Shown piece after piece: positions 11,901-21,737 of a stretch of 64,000 bases of DNA. Within the stretch, counting starts at the first letter, position 1. Every line of letters begins with the position of its first letter. The position numbers were made by a program, and so were the translations under genes. The DNA is taken from contig OY727095.1 of assembly GCA_963402885.1 (NCBI GenBank), forward strand, positions 12,343,001 through 12,407,000, in the 5' to 3' direction. The DNA is from Antedon bifida. Lineage: Eukaryota; Echinodermata; Crinoidea; Comatulida; Antedonidae. The notes beneath the pieces were generated by a model, which saw only the letters and a list, made by a program, of their open reading frames with translations, did not search any database and was not told the DNA's origin.

Positions 11901-14542
11901 ACTACAAAATAACATATTCAAAGTCTGATTTAATTAATCTTCATTTTTCATGTTTTTGGGGGACAATACATCTTTAACAAATATATTCTACAATTAATTA
12001 ATTGAAAAGTTGGCCAACTCTTGAAGTAATTGTGACATTATTCTGTTTCTATTTATCCTTAGTTTTTGTAAATATAACTACCTTTCAATTTCATCGTCTT
12101 TTCCTTCGATCACTTGACTCTTATTTTCTACTGTTTTTGATAACTTTGAAATTTGTTGAGTCTGAGACGTGATGATAGATTGTGCACTTGTGTTTTGTAT
12201 TTCTTTATCTTTAAGTCGTCTCTCAAATCTTATCAGTTCTTCCTTCAATTCTTCCACTTCCTCATTCCTAAACACAACATTTTAATACAGTTACTTTACT
12301 GTATATAAAATTAATGCCAACAACAGTGGCGTAACGCAGAGGTCCGAGGCCCCTGGTTGAGGAACCCTAAGTGGCCTTCCAGAGCTGGAGGCCTCGGGCG
12401 TTTCTTAGCCTTTTTCGACATATTCATTTAATGCCTGTTTTTCTTCTGGGTACTGCTCCGGGGCCCCTGGGTTTAGCAAGTGGGCGCTCATAGCCATTAC
12501 GCCACTGGCCAATGACAATTAGCGACTCACATGTTTGCTTGTTATACCATAGTCCCAGGATTCTTGGGTACAAAATGTGATAATGGGATTATACTGGGAT
12601 TGGGATTGCATTACCAATTAAGCCTAAATTAGGGGTGGGATTATACTCGAATAAGAGATTATACTCCAATATAGGGTATTAGCCACATTTCTGTAATAAT
12701 TAGAATATTTTAATGTTAAATATGGATGATACTCTATTGTATTGTAGCATTAGTAGACAATTATTATTATTATAACTTTCTTTAAACATGATAGCTTGTT
12801 TCACCAAAATTTGGTGTTGTTCTACAAGGCCGTGTTGACATTATAATTGTTATTAGGTAAAATGGACATGGCGCACACTGTAGCTTGACATATTATAATA
12901 AATTAGAACATGTCATGCGCAGTGGATTTTTTGAGTGAGCTGTTAGCTCACGTTCAGCGCACATTTGAGGAAAATGATACGTGTGACAACAAATATTAAA
13001 CACAATAGATATTTTCCTCACCAGCACGCATTGTCCAGCGCACACTGTGAGCAAAGTGTTATTCGTGCCAGTTGGCTGAGCCGATAGCTGCAGTGTGCGC
13101 CAGGCTTAAGTATACATATATCAATAAAATAAATGTAAATTTACAAGGAATTACAAAATCCAAATATATCAAAAATGAAGTAAAAACCATTACTTTACAA
13201 AAGTTTTAAAAATATTTTAATAATTAACAGTTTACATATTGCAGGCTATATTCCAATTTGAAGGCAATGTTATCAAAATAACAGTATATGTTAGTTTGTT
13301 ACCTTTGTGCAAAAACTGTCTGGACCAACGAAAAATATGGAATTCTTTCAATGTAAGTATTTGTTTCTTCACCACGGTCAACAACAACATTTGTTGAAGT
13401 TTTGTATGATGTTTCAACCTCCTGTGAACTTGTGTACCTCTCACTAAACACCGCATCTTTACAATTAAAAAAAAAAGTACATTTTAATTTTTCTGTTATA
13501 TTTCAAAACCTAATTTTGGTCATGCTAATCTTCGCTCAGTAGGCCTGGCAGGGCACGGTATTGCCTGGTAGGGTTGTAAGATATAAAATGTACAGTACAT
13601 GCGAAAATAATATTTAATGTTATTATTGTGATATTTAATTAATTTAATTGTACGTTTTATGCATTTTTTTAATATAAAAAAGTCTGTCAAAATACTAATT
13701 ATGTTTTTTCCGAAACTGAAGACCGCCCTCTGTGATAAGTTATGTTTTGTTGTTGTTGACGCATTGTGACGAATGAAAAGTTTAATAATATTTTAACTCA
13801 AGTTTCTGGAAAGAAAAATATATATAAGTTAAATATACTACTAAAGCATCTTAATAACATGTACTTCGCATTGTTTTATATCATAAAACCCGATAAAACC
13901 CTACCAGGCCCCTACCTGCCGAAGATTAGCATGACCGCATAATTTAGGTAAAATTTACTTAAAAGACCAAGATTTGTAATCATTTTTGATCTCACAAAAT
14001 TAAAGTAGCTAAAAAAAACAATACCATAAACTTCATCCCGAATGATTTCCAAAACTTTTGAGAAAACTCCTGTGTGCGGAATGACGTCGTCAAACACTTT
14101 AAAAACTGCAACGATTCTATCGGAGGATGGTGACTTGCTTTCCTTCAGTTTAATCGCTGACAGCATAGCCTCAAATCCAAGAGCTGAAATGGTATTTTTT
14201 TTAAAAACTCAATTTATAGTAAAAATAGGGCCACATATATTCATCTAGGACCTATCTAATTAAAATATTATTATTAACTTTCCACATCTTGTAAAATTGT
14301 CTCTCAATGAAGTTCAATCATGAGCCAGGTATGTGTTTTTAATAAACCCGTTCTGGGACCTATTGGCCCATGGCATTGCACTGGGCCAGAATCATTTTTT
14401 TTTGCTACTACAAAAAAGTTACAAAACCGGGTTAGGGCTAGGCCTATCCGGCCGTCCACTCAGAGACTTTTGACAGAGAATTAAGTCATCAAGACATTCA
14501 TCCACTGTTACCTGGTGATGGAAGTGTAACAACGTTATCCAT
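2964..14542 (-). CDS. Coiled-coil protein with TSNAXIP1-like N-terminus and Cys-cluster tail, 500 aa, 11 exons
   Basis: Exons in transcript order: 14512-14542, 14025-14183, 13303-13456, 12082-12267, 11103-11260, 10261-10340, 9841-10035, 7455-7683, 6849-7030, 3249-3364, 2964-2976. They sum to 1,503 nt, in frame from ATG (14540-14542) to TAA, with GT/AG borders throughout. Residues about 10-65 (VAVFKVFDDVIPHTGVFSKV) resemble the N-terminal domain of translin-associated factor X-interacting protein 1 and C6orf118. Residues about 115-380 are Glu/Lys/Gln-rich with heptads, hence coiled coil. Residues about 440-475 hold FCSSCGEKTVLCPHK, a possible zinc-binding CxxC...CxxH. The family is associated with cilia and sperm, so a cytoskeletal role is inferred. 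Exon 9 must start at the acceptor before GTTCATC (7030); the acceptor 35 bases upstream gives a stop. The 13-nt last coding exon is the weakest call. The orthologue name is not certain. Confidence 0.8.
3073..3163 (+). repeat. MITE family 1, internal fragment
   Basis: This is a core fragment with the repeated AAATATGGTAGTGATATG wording and the TCATGTCCATATATGG arm. The terminal inverted repeats (TAAAGCTCTGTCTACACTATCAAAC in full copies) are missing. Confidence 0.7.
4016..6729. mobile_element. Non-autonomous hAT-type DNA transposon with internal 1,294-bp tandem duplication
   Basis: The left end is CAGGGGTGGCGCCAG and the right end is CTGGCGCCACCACTG, a 15-bp terminal inverted repeat with one mismatch. 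Both ends are flanked by the 8-bp direct repeat TTGCATAT (4008-4015 and 6730-6737). Eight-base target duplications and CAGGGG termini are diagnostic of hAT elements. There is no transposase ORF. The inside consists of two nearly identical units offset by 1,294 bp (about 4026-5319 and 5320-6613). Each unit holds three related sub-repeats of roughly 300 bp beginning near TTTGGTCCCTGGATGGAAC. The 60-75-residue ORFs inside are present twice only because of the duplication. It lies in the intron between exons 9 and 10 of the coiled-coil gene. Confidence 0.92.
8212..9802 (-). mobile_element. Non-autonomous Helitron, 1.6 kb
   Basis: On the minus strand the element begins TCCGCTTGGTATACCAAGCG, preceded by A. 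It ends with an 8-bp-stem hairpin (ACTCGTCA AAG TGACGAGT), then TTCATGT, then CTAG followed by T. A 5' TC, a subterminal 3' hairpin, a CTRR terminus and A|T insertion without target duplication are the Helitron hallmarks. The 5' end is a perfect 30-bp palindrome (9778-9807) whose arm recurs just inside the 3' end (TTAGTTATCCGC). No Rep/helicase ORF is seen. It sits in the intron between exons 7 and 8 of the coiled-coil gene, about 40 bp from the exon 7 donor. Confidence 0.8.
10073..10208 (+). repeat. MITE family 1 copy
   Basis: TAAAGCTCTGTCTACACTATCAAAC at the left is matched by its inverted form at the right (AAAGTTTGATAGTG...). The centre carries two AAATATGGT-GTGATATG units and has a deletion near ACACCATCATTTTTG. 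Confidence 0.85.
10510..10648. repeat. Palindromic repeat of a second family (TCTACACAAGCAAA...)
   Basis: The segment has inverted halves around TTTGAGTTTGGAAAGAAAATTTTTCCAAAGTTTGC, and a second copy lies at about 10735-10850. A MITE family 1 copy lies exactly between the two copies. Confidence 0.55.
10649..10739 (+). repeat. MITE family 1, internally deleted copy
   Basis: Both terminal repeats are present (AAGCTCTGTCTACACTATCA and TAGTGTAGACAGAGCTTTA) but most of the core is missing, leaving about 90 bp. Confidence 0.8.
10735..10850. repeat. Second copy of the TCTACACAAGCAAA palindromic repeat
   Basis: It shares GTCTACACAAGCAA, TTTGTTTGCAAACT, GAGTTTGG and ACTTCAGCAAACT with the copy at 10510-10648. 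Confidence 0.55.
10864..11020 (-). repeat. MITE family 1 copy, inverted
   Basis: The core reads in the opposite direction (ATATGGACATGATGTCATATCACTACCATATTTGGGCA), flanked by CTCTGTCTACACTACCAAAC and GTTTGATAGTGTAGACAG. Confidence 0.85.
11391..11526 (+). repeat. MITE family 1 copy
   Basis: Near-complete copy with both 25-bp terminal inverted repeats and a duplicated ATATGGTAGTGA core. Confidence 0.85.
11624..11977. repeat. MITE family 2 (TTAAAGATGTATTGTCCCCC...), 354 bp
   Basis: The ends TTAAAGATGTATTGTCC and GGACAATACATCTTTAA form a 17-bp perfect terminal inverted repeat. A second full copy lies at 32012-32363 inside HTT. The core is AT-rich and non-coding. It sits in the coiled-coil gene intron between exons 4 and 5. 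Confidence 0.85.
12324..12507. repeat. hAT-type MITE (CAGTGGCGTAACG...)
   Basis: Termini CAGTGGCGTAAC and TTACGCCACTG are inverted. The flanking octamers GCCAACAA and GCCAATGA agree at 6 of 8 positions, consistent with an aged 8-bp target duplication. A related copy lies at 48803-48944. Confidence 0.75.
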
Positions 14543-14904
14543 TATTGTTTAATCAATTATATTTAAAGAAAATCGAACGAATATAGTAGGTACAAAAACA
14601 ATTTATAATATTGTTTCACTATCACAACATAAGCCGTGTGTTTTGATTGCCTTAGTGATTGATTGGTGGTTCGGTCAAGCATGAAATATTTGAACTATGA
14701 ACCCAAAACACAATTTGCAGGATGAGAAGAAGTCAAGGTAATAAATATTCATGTTTGTACTTTCGTTTTTCTGCTGCGAAGAAGTTGATCCTGTGATTGG
14801 AAAAAAGGAGGCTGGGCTAGCCATATCGGATATCTAGGCCTGGTGAATGTTTTTGGAGTAAAATCAGTTAATTACAAGATGATTTTAGAAAATAAATAAA
14901 TAAA
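14543..14904. promoter_or_regulatory. Shared divergent promoter region of HTT and the coiled-coil gene
   Basis: Only 362 bp separates the two start codons, which face away from each other. Inverted CCAAT boxes (ATTGG) occur near 14664 and 14797, and no TATA box is obvious. Both 5' UTRs must lie here. A bidirectional promoter is inferred from the spacing alone. Confidence 0.45.
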
Positions 14905-17900
14905 ATGAGTAGACCGGGTTCTATTGCAAGTATGGAAAGGCTTGCAAAGGCATTTGAAGCAATTAAGGGACATCTGAGTCAAACTCATGGAGTGATATCA
15001 GAAGAGACGGCTGCCCTTGTTACGATACCAGGGACCAAGTGAGTTTTCTCCCGTGTGAATTATTTACAGAAAGACCCGTTTATTTTGCTAGGCCTACATA
15101 TGTTCTGGGTTTAATTTAGTGTGTATAGAGAACATGTATTAGGCCTATATACGGCTAAAATAAGGTCATTATCATAGAATAGCCTAAATAAATAGTAAGT
15201 AATAAATAATGATATAAGGTAAAAAATAAATAAGCGAAACCTTTAATCCACTTATTGTATGCAAACTAATTTAGCAGTGTTTCTGATTTGTTTGTTTTCT
15301 TTTTTTAAATCCAATAAAACGTTATTTATTAAAGTATTCATTGTCATTTAAAATGTCTACTATTTCTATTCTAGTACAAAAAAGAAGGACCTTTCGTTAA
15401 ACAAGAAAGACAGGATAGCTCATTGCACAACGATTGCTGATGGCATTTCTCTGCAAACGTTTCGGTGAGTATTTTGCACTGCACAAATAGAGAACCAATG
15501 TCAGCCGCTCTGAATTTTTCAATTCTAACAAAAAATATAAAAATAATCAAAATAAGTTTTAAAAGTATCATTGTATCGTACAAGAGAAAAATAGAGAATA
15601 AAGTCTTATCGATTGTGGGTCACATGGCGTGCAATAGCACGCACTATTGAACGGTCATTCAATAGTACTTTTTTCGTGTACTAAAAAAAAATCTTCTTGC
15701 ATTTTGGATAATATTTTTTAAAACTATTTCTTTTGAAATACAACAGCGCCTATTTTGTACTTGTTTGTCATTTTATTTATTTATTTATTTACCAGATTTC
15801 TATAGCGCCCTTTTCATGAAAACTCATGCTCAAAGGCGCTTCACATCATAAAGACAAACATCATAAACAATAATTACAAAAGTAACCTCAAATTATACGA
15901 AATAAAATTTCTTAAACTAAGTTATAAATATTCTTACTGTACATTAATTAAAATCGCATAAAATAGAAAATAAAATGAACGATATACAAAATAGGTCGGA
16001 ATTTCTTAAACTACGATTACAAAAATACAATTTATTTACATATTAATTATTATTTAATTTATTTATTTTTTTAAAATTTTTATTTTAATTTAATTAAATT
16101 GATTAAAAATTAAAAATATTATTGCACAATAATTGACCAAACAAATTGCAGTAGAAAAATACAAGATTACAAAAATAGGCATCAATATACTATATTCAAA
16201 TTGAAATCAATCATTGTTGTAGTATGAGACAAATAAGTGTGTTTTAAGTTCCCCCTTAAAAATGTTCAAGGAGGAAGCACTGCGGAGCTGGTATGGAAGA
16301 GCATTCCATAGAGTCGGCGCGGCCTTCATGAAACACCTTTCACCATACGATTTAGTTTTAACTCTAGGAACACATAAAGTAAAAGAATCCTGTGATCGTA
16401 ATGGCCTATTTGGTTGATAAACCTTCAGCATATCATTGATGTAAGTGGGCTCCTGATCATGCAATGCCTTGAAGGTGTGTACAAGTAACTTATACTTTAT
16501 GCGTGCCTGCACCGGTAGCCAATGGAGCTCCTTCAAAATAGGTGTAATGTGCTCATATTTACAGGTTTTCGTAATTATTCGCGCTGCCGTATTCTGGACT
16601 TTTTGTAATTTATCAATAGTTGTAGTCGGCAGACCATAAAGTAAGGCGTTACAGTAGTCCATACGAGAGATCACCAGCGACTGTATCAATGATTTCGTGG
16701 CATCATATGTTAGATGACGTCGGATATGAGAGATGTTACGTAAGTGCATATAACACTGCCTGGAGATCGATTGTACATGTGAATCCATAGTAAGATGTTT
16801 GTCGAAAATTACTCCGAGGTCTCTCACAGTCGACGTTGGTTTTAGAACTATGTTTCCGACATTCACGTCCAAATTTATACTGGTCTTATTGTACCGAGAC
16901 GAAAAGAGTATCACTTCCGTTTTTCCTTCATTTAATTTCAGTATGTTTTGGGTCATCCATACCTTGACATCTGAAACACATTTTTCCATCGAAATTAGAG
17001 CAGATTGTATTTCTGACTTGTCATTTGGGCGAAAAGAAACGTACATTTGCGTATCATCCGCATCATTGTATCGTACAATAGTTGAAGCCACCCGCAACTC
17101 TATTTTCAAACCTTAATTTTCTTGTATTTGTAGGGGTATTAGTGATTTTCCTAAGTTCCTCAGTATAGCGTTTGAGCTGTTCTTAGCTCTTTGTAATGAT
17201 GACGAGTCTGATGTGAGAATGAAGGCAGATGAATCCCTCAACAAAGTTATCAAGGTTGTATAACATTAGCATTACTGTATCTCCTCTGGTATAATCCCAC
17301 TCCACTAGAACACAAATTTTGGCTGACTTTGGAGGGTGGGACTATACCTGGAGAAAGCCAGGTTCAGGAAAAAAACATTGGTACCTAAGCATTTCTTGTA
17401 AAAATTCATCAGAACTGGCTATATATGAGGCCTGATCCAGATCAAAAGTCAATATTGAAACTATACCCGAGGATATGCCTGCTTGTGAATTCAGACAATT
17501 CAGTTAATTATAAAATTTATTAACTACCATAAATGCTATTTTAGTATGAAATTATTTTTTTTAAATAATTATCTATTATTAAATTATTTTTTTATTAAAA
17601 CTAACTAATTTAGGAAAATAGGAATCGCATTAATAAAAAACGACACACATATATTTCTATCAAACCATATTTGTTTCTCCTTAATTCTCTCCCTTATTAA
17701 AATCTCTGCTTGGTATAATTTATTATTATACCTTGTTTATTTCTAGGTACTGATCGAAAATCATGTTGGTAGAATACAAATTGAACTGTATAAGGAGATT
17801 AAGAAGGTGGGTTGCTTTATGATTGTTGTTAAAATTACCAGCAAGTGATCTAAAATGGCATAACTAAGTGTATAAAAAAAGCCCAACAACACCTTTACTT

Positions 17901-20900
17901 TTTGCATAGACCTAGACTGAAATCTTTTGGAGTTAACCCTATCATTATGTCATTTTTTCGAATTTGGTCATTGAAAGTGTACTCACTTTTAGTTTTGTTT
18001 TGTGGTTCACCGGGGCCACAAATAAAGATAAGTCTGATCTATAACGTGTTGTTAAGTATGCATCATGCATCATTGGAATTGAGCAGAGCTCTATTGAATC
18101 CATTTTTGAAAATCGATAAATTAAGAAAACACATTCTATATTGCAAGATTCTACTCATCCTATGCATAATGTATTTGAGGTGTTACATAGCGGTAGACGT
18201 TACCGGTCCATCATCTCTCGTACAAATAGGTTTTGTAACAGCTTTTATCCAGCTGCCATTCGAGCACTGAATGCTTGTCAGTATTACCGTATGAGAGTGA
18301 TGTGACACTATAATTGTTTTTGTTAATCTTTTATTTATCTGTTTTTGTATATATTTCGGAGCAAACATAATTATTTTATCTGCAAATGTAAATAAATGGA
18401 AGTAATTTTCCACTGATGAGAAAGTAAAGGTGGATAACACCAAAAGATAACAGAACACAATTGATATAATGAAAATATTATTATAATCACACATATTTAC
18501 AGAATGGTCCTAGTAGATCTCTACGTGCAGCAATGTGGCGTTTTGCTGAGATGGCGCATCATATCCGACCTCAGAAGTGCAGGCCGTATGTTGTCAACTT
18601 GTTACCATGCATTGGACGTATTTCTCGTCGCGATGAGGAATCTGTCCAGGTAAGAATGCTACATAAACATCCTCTTTGTTTTGCTTAACAAAAGTAGACT
18701 TTTGCTTTTTGTATTCGATGAATGTTGAATCCACAGTTGGCTTATGAATCAATGAGTCGAGAGATTGTGCATGTACAATAGTCATTTTTTCAAAGGTTAA
18801 GACACGTTATATTACACAAATGAATGTTTATGAATGGAATGGTACAAATAATGGCATGAGGTGAATGATGAAGGTTATATATCCACGAGGCGTACGTGAA
18901 AAATTAAGAAAAAAAGTACTATCGTTAAATAGTGCGTACTATTGCACGCCATGTGACCCACAATCGTCCAATCAAATGACAGGAATTTGTTTAGGTGCTG
19001 TATAATAAATTATATCCACCAACTCTTTCATGCAATTGGTTAGCCTACTGTGTTGATCAATGTGATATTAACGTCTTCCTTAATGCATTAATTTCTTATT
19101 CTGTGTAGAATATTGAGATGATAAGTTCAAGTGGTTGATAATGAGAAGTTGTTTAATGAGTTGAACAAATTTTAGGCCATTATTAAAACCATTGAATGTA
19201 TTCTACTTTGTGGGCTTATGCATTTATTTCTTTTAACATGTAGTATTGTGTTTATTTTTAAGGAAACCCTTGCTAGCTTCATGCATAAGGTTCTTCCTGT
19301 TCTTGGTTGTTTCCTCACAGATACTGAAGTCAAGGTAAGTAACACCCTTTTCACACCTGCAAAAAGTTACAACTTGTAACCAGATTTGAATAGTATGAAG
19401 ACAATTTTCTGGATATTTCACAGGGATCCATTGTGAAATATCGGGAGAAAAAAACACCGATGAGAAGCCTGTTTTTGTTCAGAGATGTCCCGGGTTATTA
19501 CTCCAGGCGCATGTATTGCCTTGGTATTAAACTGACCAATCATAGGAATCAAATAGCGGGCAACTATGCATTCTTCCAAGATTTCTCACTGTTCGCGTAT
19601 GCATGTATGAAAACGTGTAATAAATCAGATCAAATTTCAATTTATGCAGGTGTGAAAAGGGTATAAGAGTCTTAGACCATGAAGCCTTTTTGCAATATTG
19701 TCCTCATAACTAATGTGAATCCAGACTAAGACCTCTATTCTTTAAAAAAAAATCGCATTCATTGTCTTACATTTTAAAACATTCAACGATGTTAAATCTT
19801 TAAATAGGCTGTAGAAATTCTTTAAATCATTTTCTTTTTGGCCAGGATTTGATGAAAGTGTTTTATCCTAACTTACACAAACCGTCTGCTGCCACCAGGA
19901 GGACAGCAGCAGCATGTTTGATGCTTATTTGCCAGCATGGTAGAAAACCATCACTTCATTTCTCAATCCTAATCCAAGTTTTACTGAGTAAGTAATATTC
20001 AATCATTCCTATTCTTTGTGTTCAATAAGAATATTTAAATATAATATATAATATACTTTTATAATCAGAGCACTGTGGACTGTTACACCTCAACAACATT
20101 CTTCTCCCCTAGTGCTTGGTTCTCATTAGAGATGCAACGCAAGGATGTAATGCAACGTAAGGGATTTGACCAATCACAAGCGATGGATTTATTCGAGTGT
20201 CGCTTGTCATTGGTCAACACGCTTGTGTTTTGTTTACGTTCTTGCATTGTGTCATAGTGGGAACCAAGCATAAACGTCCCATCGTGTCACCGGCAGCCAA
20301 TTACGGTGCCATTACAGTACACTGAGGTAACCCCCCCTACTCGAGAGATGTACTAGGTTCTTTGAAGTGCACACGAGTAGTGTGTGTACACTGGACCTAT
20401 GGTTTATAGTCCTTATCCGAGAAAACTTGTTCTACCACCAGAACCATGGAGCAAGTGAGCCTCGAAACCCTTGCCAATGTTATGGCTATGGATTACAGTT
20501 CTACTGTCTTAACCGCTCGGTCACTCGCTCACTCACTGAACAAAATCATGACCAGATTCCTTTATTATATACTAGTTAGCCCAGTTCTGTATAATAATGC
20601 TTTACTAGTAGAGTAACTTGACCAATAGAGATATTATAGTTCACTATCATATCTCTATGCTTGGTCCAACCTTATCTATGTTTTAGAATAGCAGTGCTCC
20701 ACTGATTATGTTTAATACCAACTCAACAACCATCTTAAAGAAATTCCATAGTTCAAATAATATATATTTTTTAGGCTGTTTCAGCTAGACTTTTTATCCT
20801 TTGCCTTTTTAATTCATTATTAATCTTCATTTTATTTTGTATTGAAATTGAAAGAATACATTTTTAGTTGATTGATTAAATGAACGGAAATTAAATTAAT

Positions 20901-21737
20901 TTATTTCATGTTGTGTTTTTTTATAGAGTTTGTTATTCCAGTAAAAGAACAAGGGGTACATATGTTGCTTGGGGTCCTCCTTACTTTGCGTCATATTATA
21001 CCACATTTGAGTAGCAAAGACAATCGCGACCACAGTATGAAAGGAAGTTTTGGCAAGATGAGGCAAGAAGAAGAGAAACATGTTTCTATCAATCAATTAA
21101 TACAGGTTGGTTGTTTGAAATAAAAAACGATTTAATATATTTGTTTTTTAATACATGCATACAAAATGTCTTGTCTTTCACTGTATTATGTAAATTGTCA
21201 AACTCAATGAACAACTAATCATAATTTGTCATTTGAGAAATTTATATATATAAACACAATAAATTCTAAACCTCCCGGTGGTATACTGAAATTTAATTAA
21301 ACGATAAGATGAGGAAATCTGTGAGAATAAGAAAAAGTTGCCCCAACCGAGATTCGAAACCCAGATATATAGATATATATAAATCTAAAGGCAAATTACT
21401 GAAAAATTACAATGCTGTGGCTATCAGTGGCTGGATCTCAATGGAGATACAAAATAAAATAAGCAAAAAACTAAAGTAAAACAGCCAGAGCTTTCGGGCA
21501 ATTCCTGCACTGTACTATATCACCATACTTTGTTGTTACAGATATATGAATTTCTACTGCACTGTACTACGCATTCAGATCACAATGTGATAACAGCAAC
21601 CCTGGAAACCTTACAACAGCTGTTACGTACTCCTCCGCCAGAACTACTTACTGTACTCTTTTGTAACGGTGGGATCCCAAAGAAAACAATATTTGAAGAT
21701 AAGGGAAGGACAACACCTGATGAACAAGAAGAACAAG
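14905..21737 (+). CDS. HTT: HTT exons 1-9: N17, missing polyQ, first N-HEAT repeats
   Basis: Exons: 14905-15038, 15375-15464, 17134-17254, 17747-17806, 18503-18649, 19263-19334, 19846-19987, 20927-21105, 21542-21737. Exon 1 encodes a 9-residue extension, then [20 protein letters not shown]. This aligns with vertebrate N17, with one Gln where the polyQ would begin. Exon 2 carries [16 protein letters not shown]. Exon 3 carries [19 protein letters not shown]. The lengths of exons 3 (121), 4 (60), 7 (142) and 8 (179) match the human exons as I recall them. Exons 5+6 total 219 nt, as in human, but are divided at a different point (147+72). Confidence 0.95.

Noticed and set aside
17902..18270. 122-codon plus-strand ORF in HTT intron 4
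   Set aside because: It runs in a mixed frame over a degraded LINE; the LINE homology lies in other frames with frameshifts.
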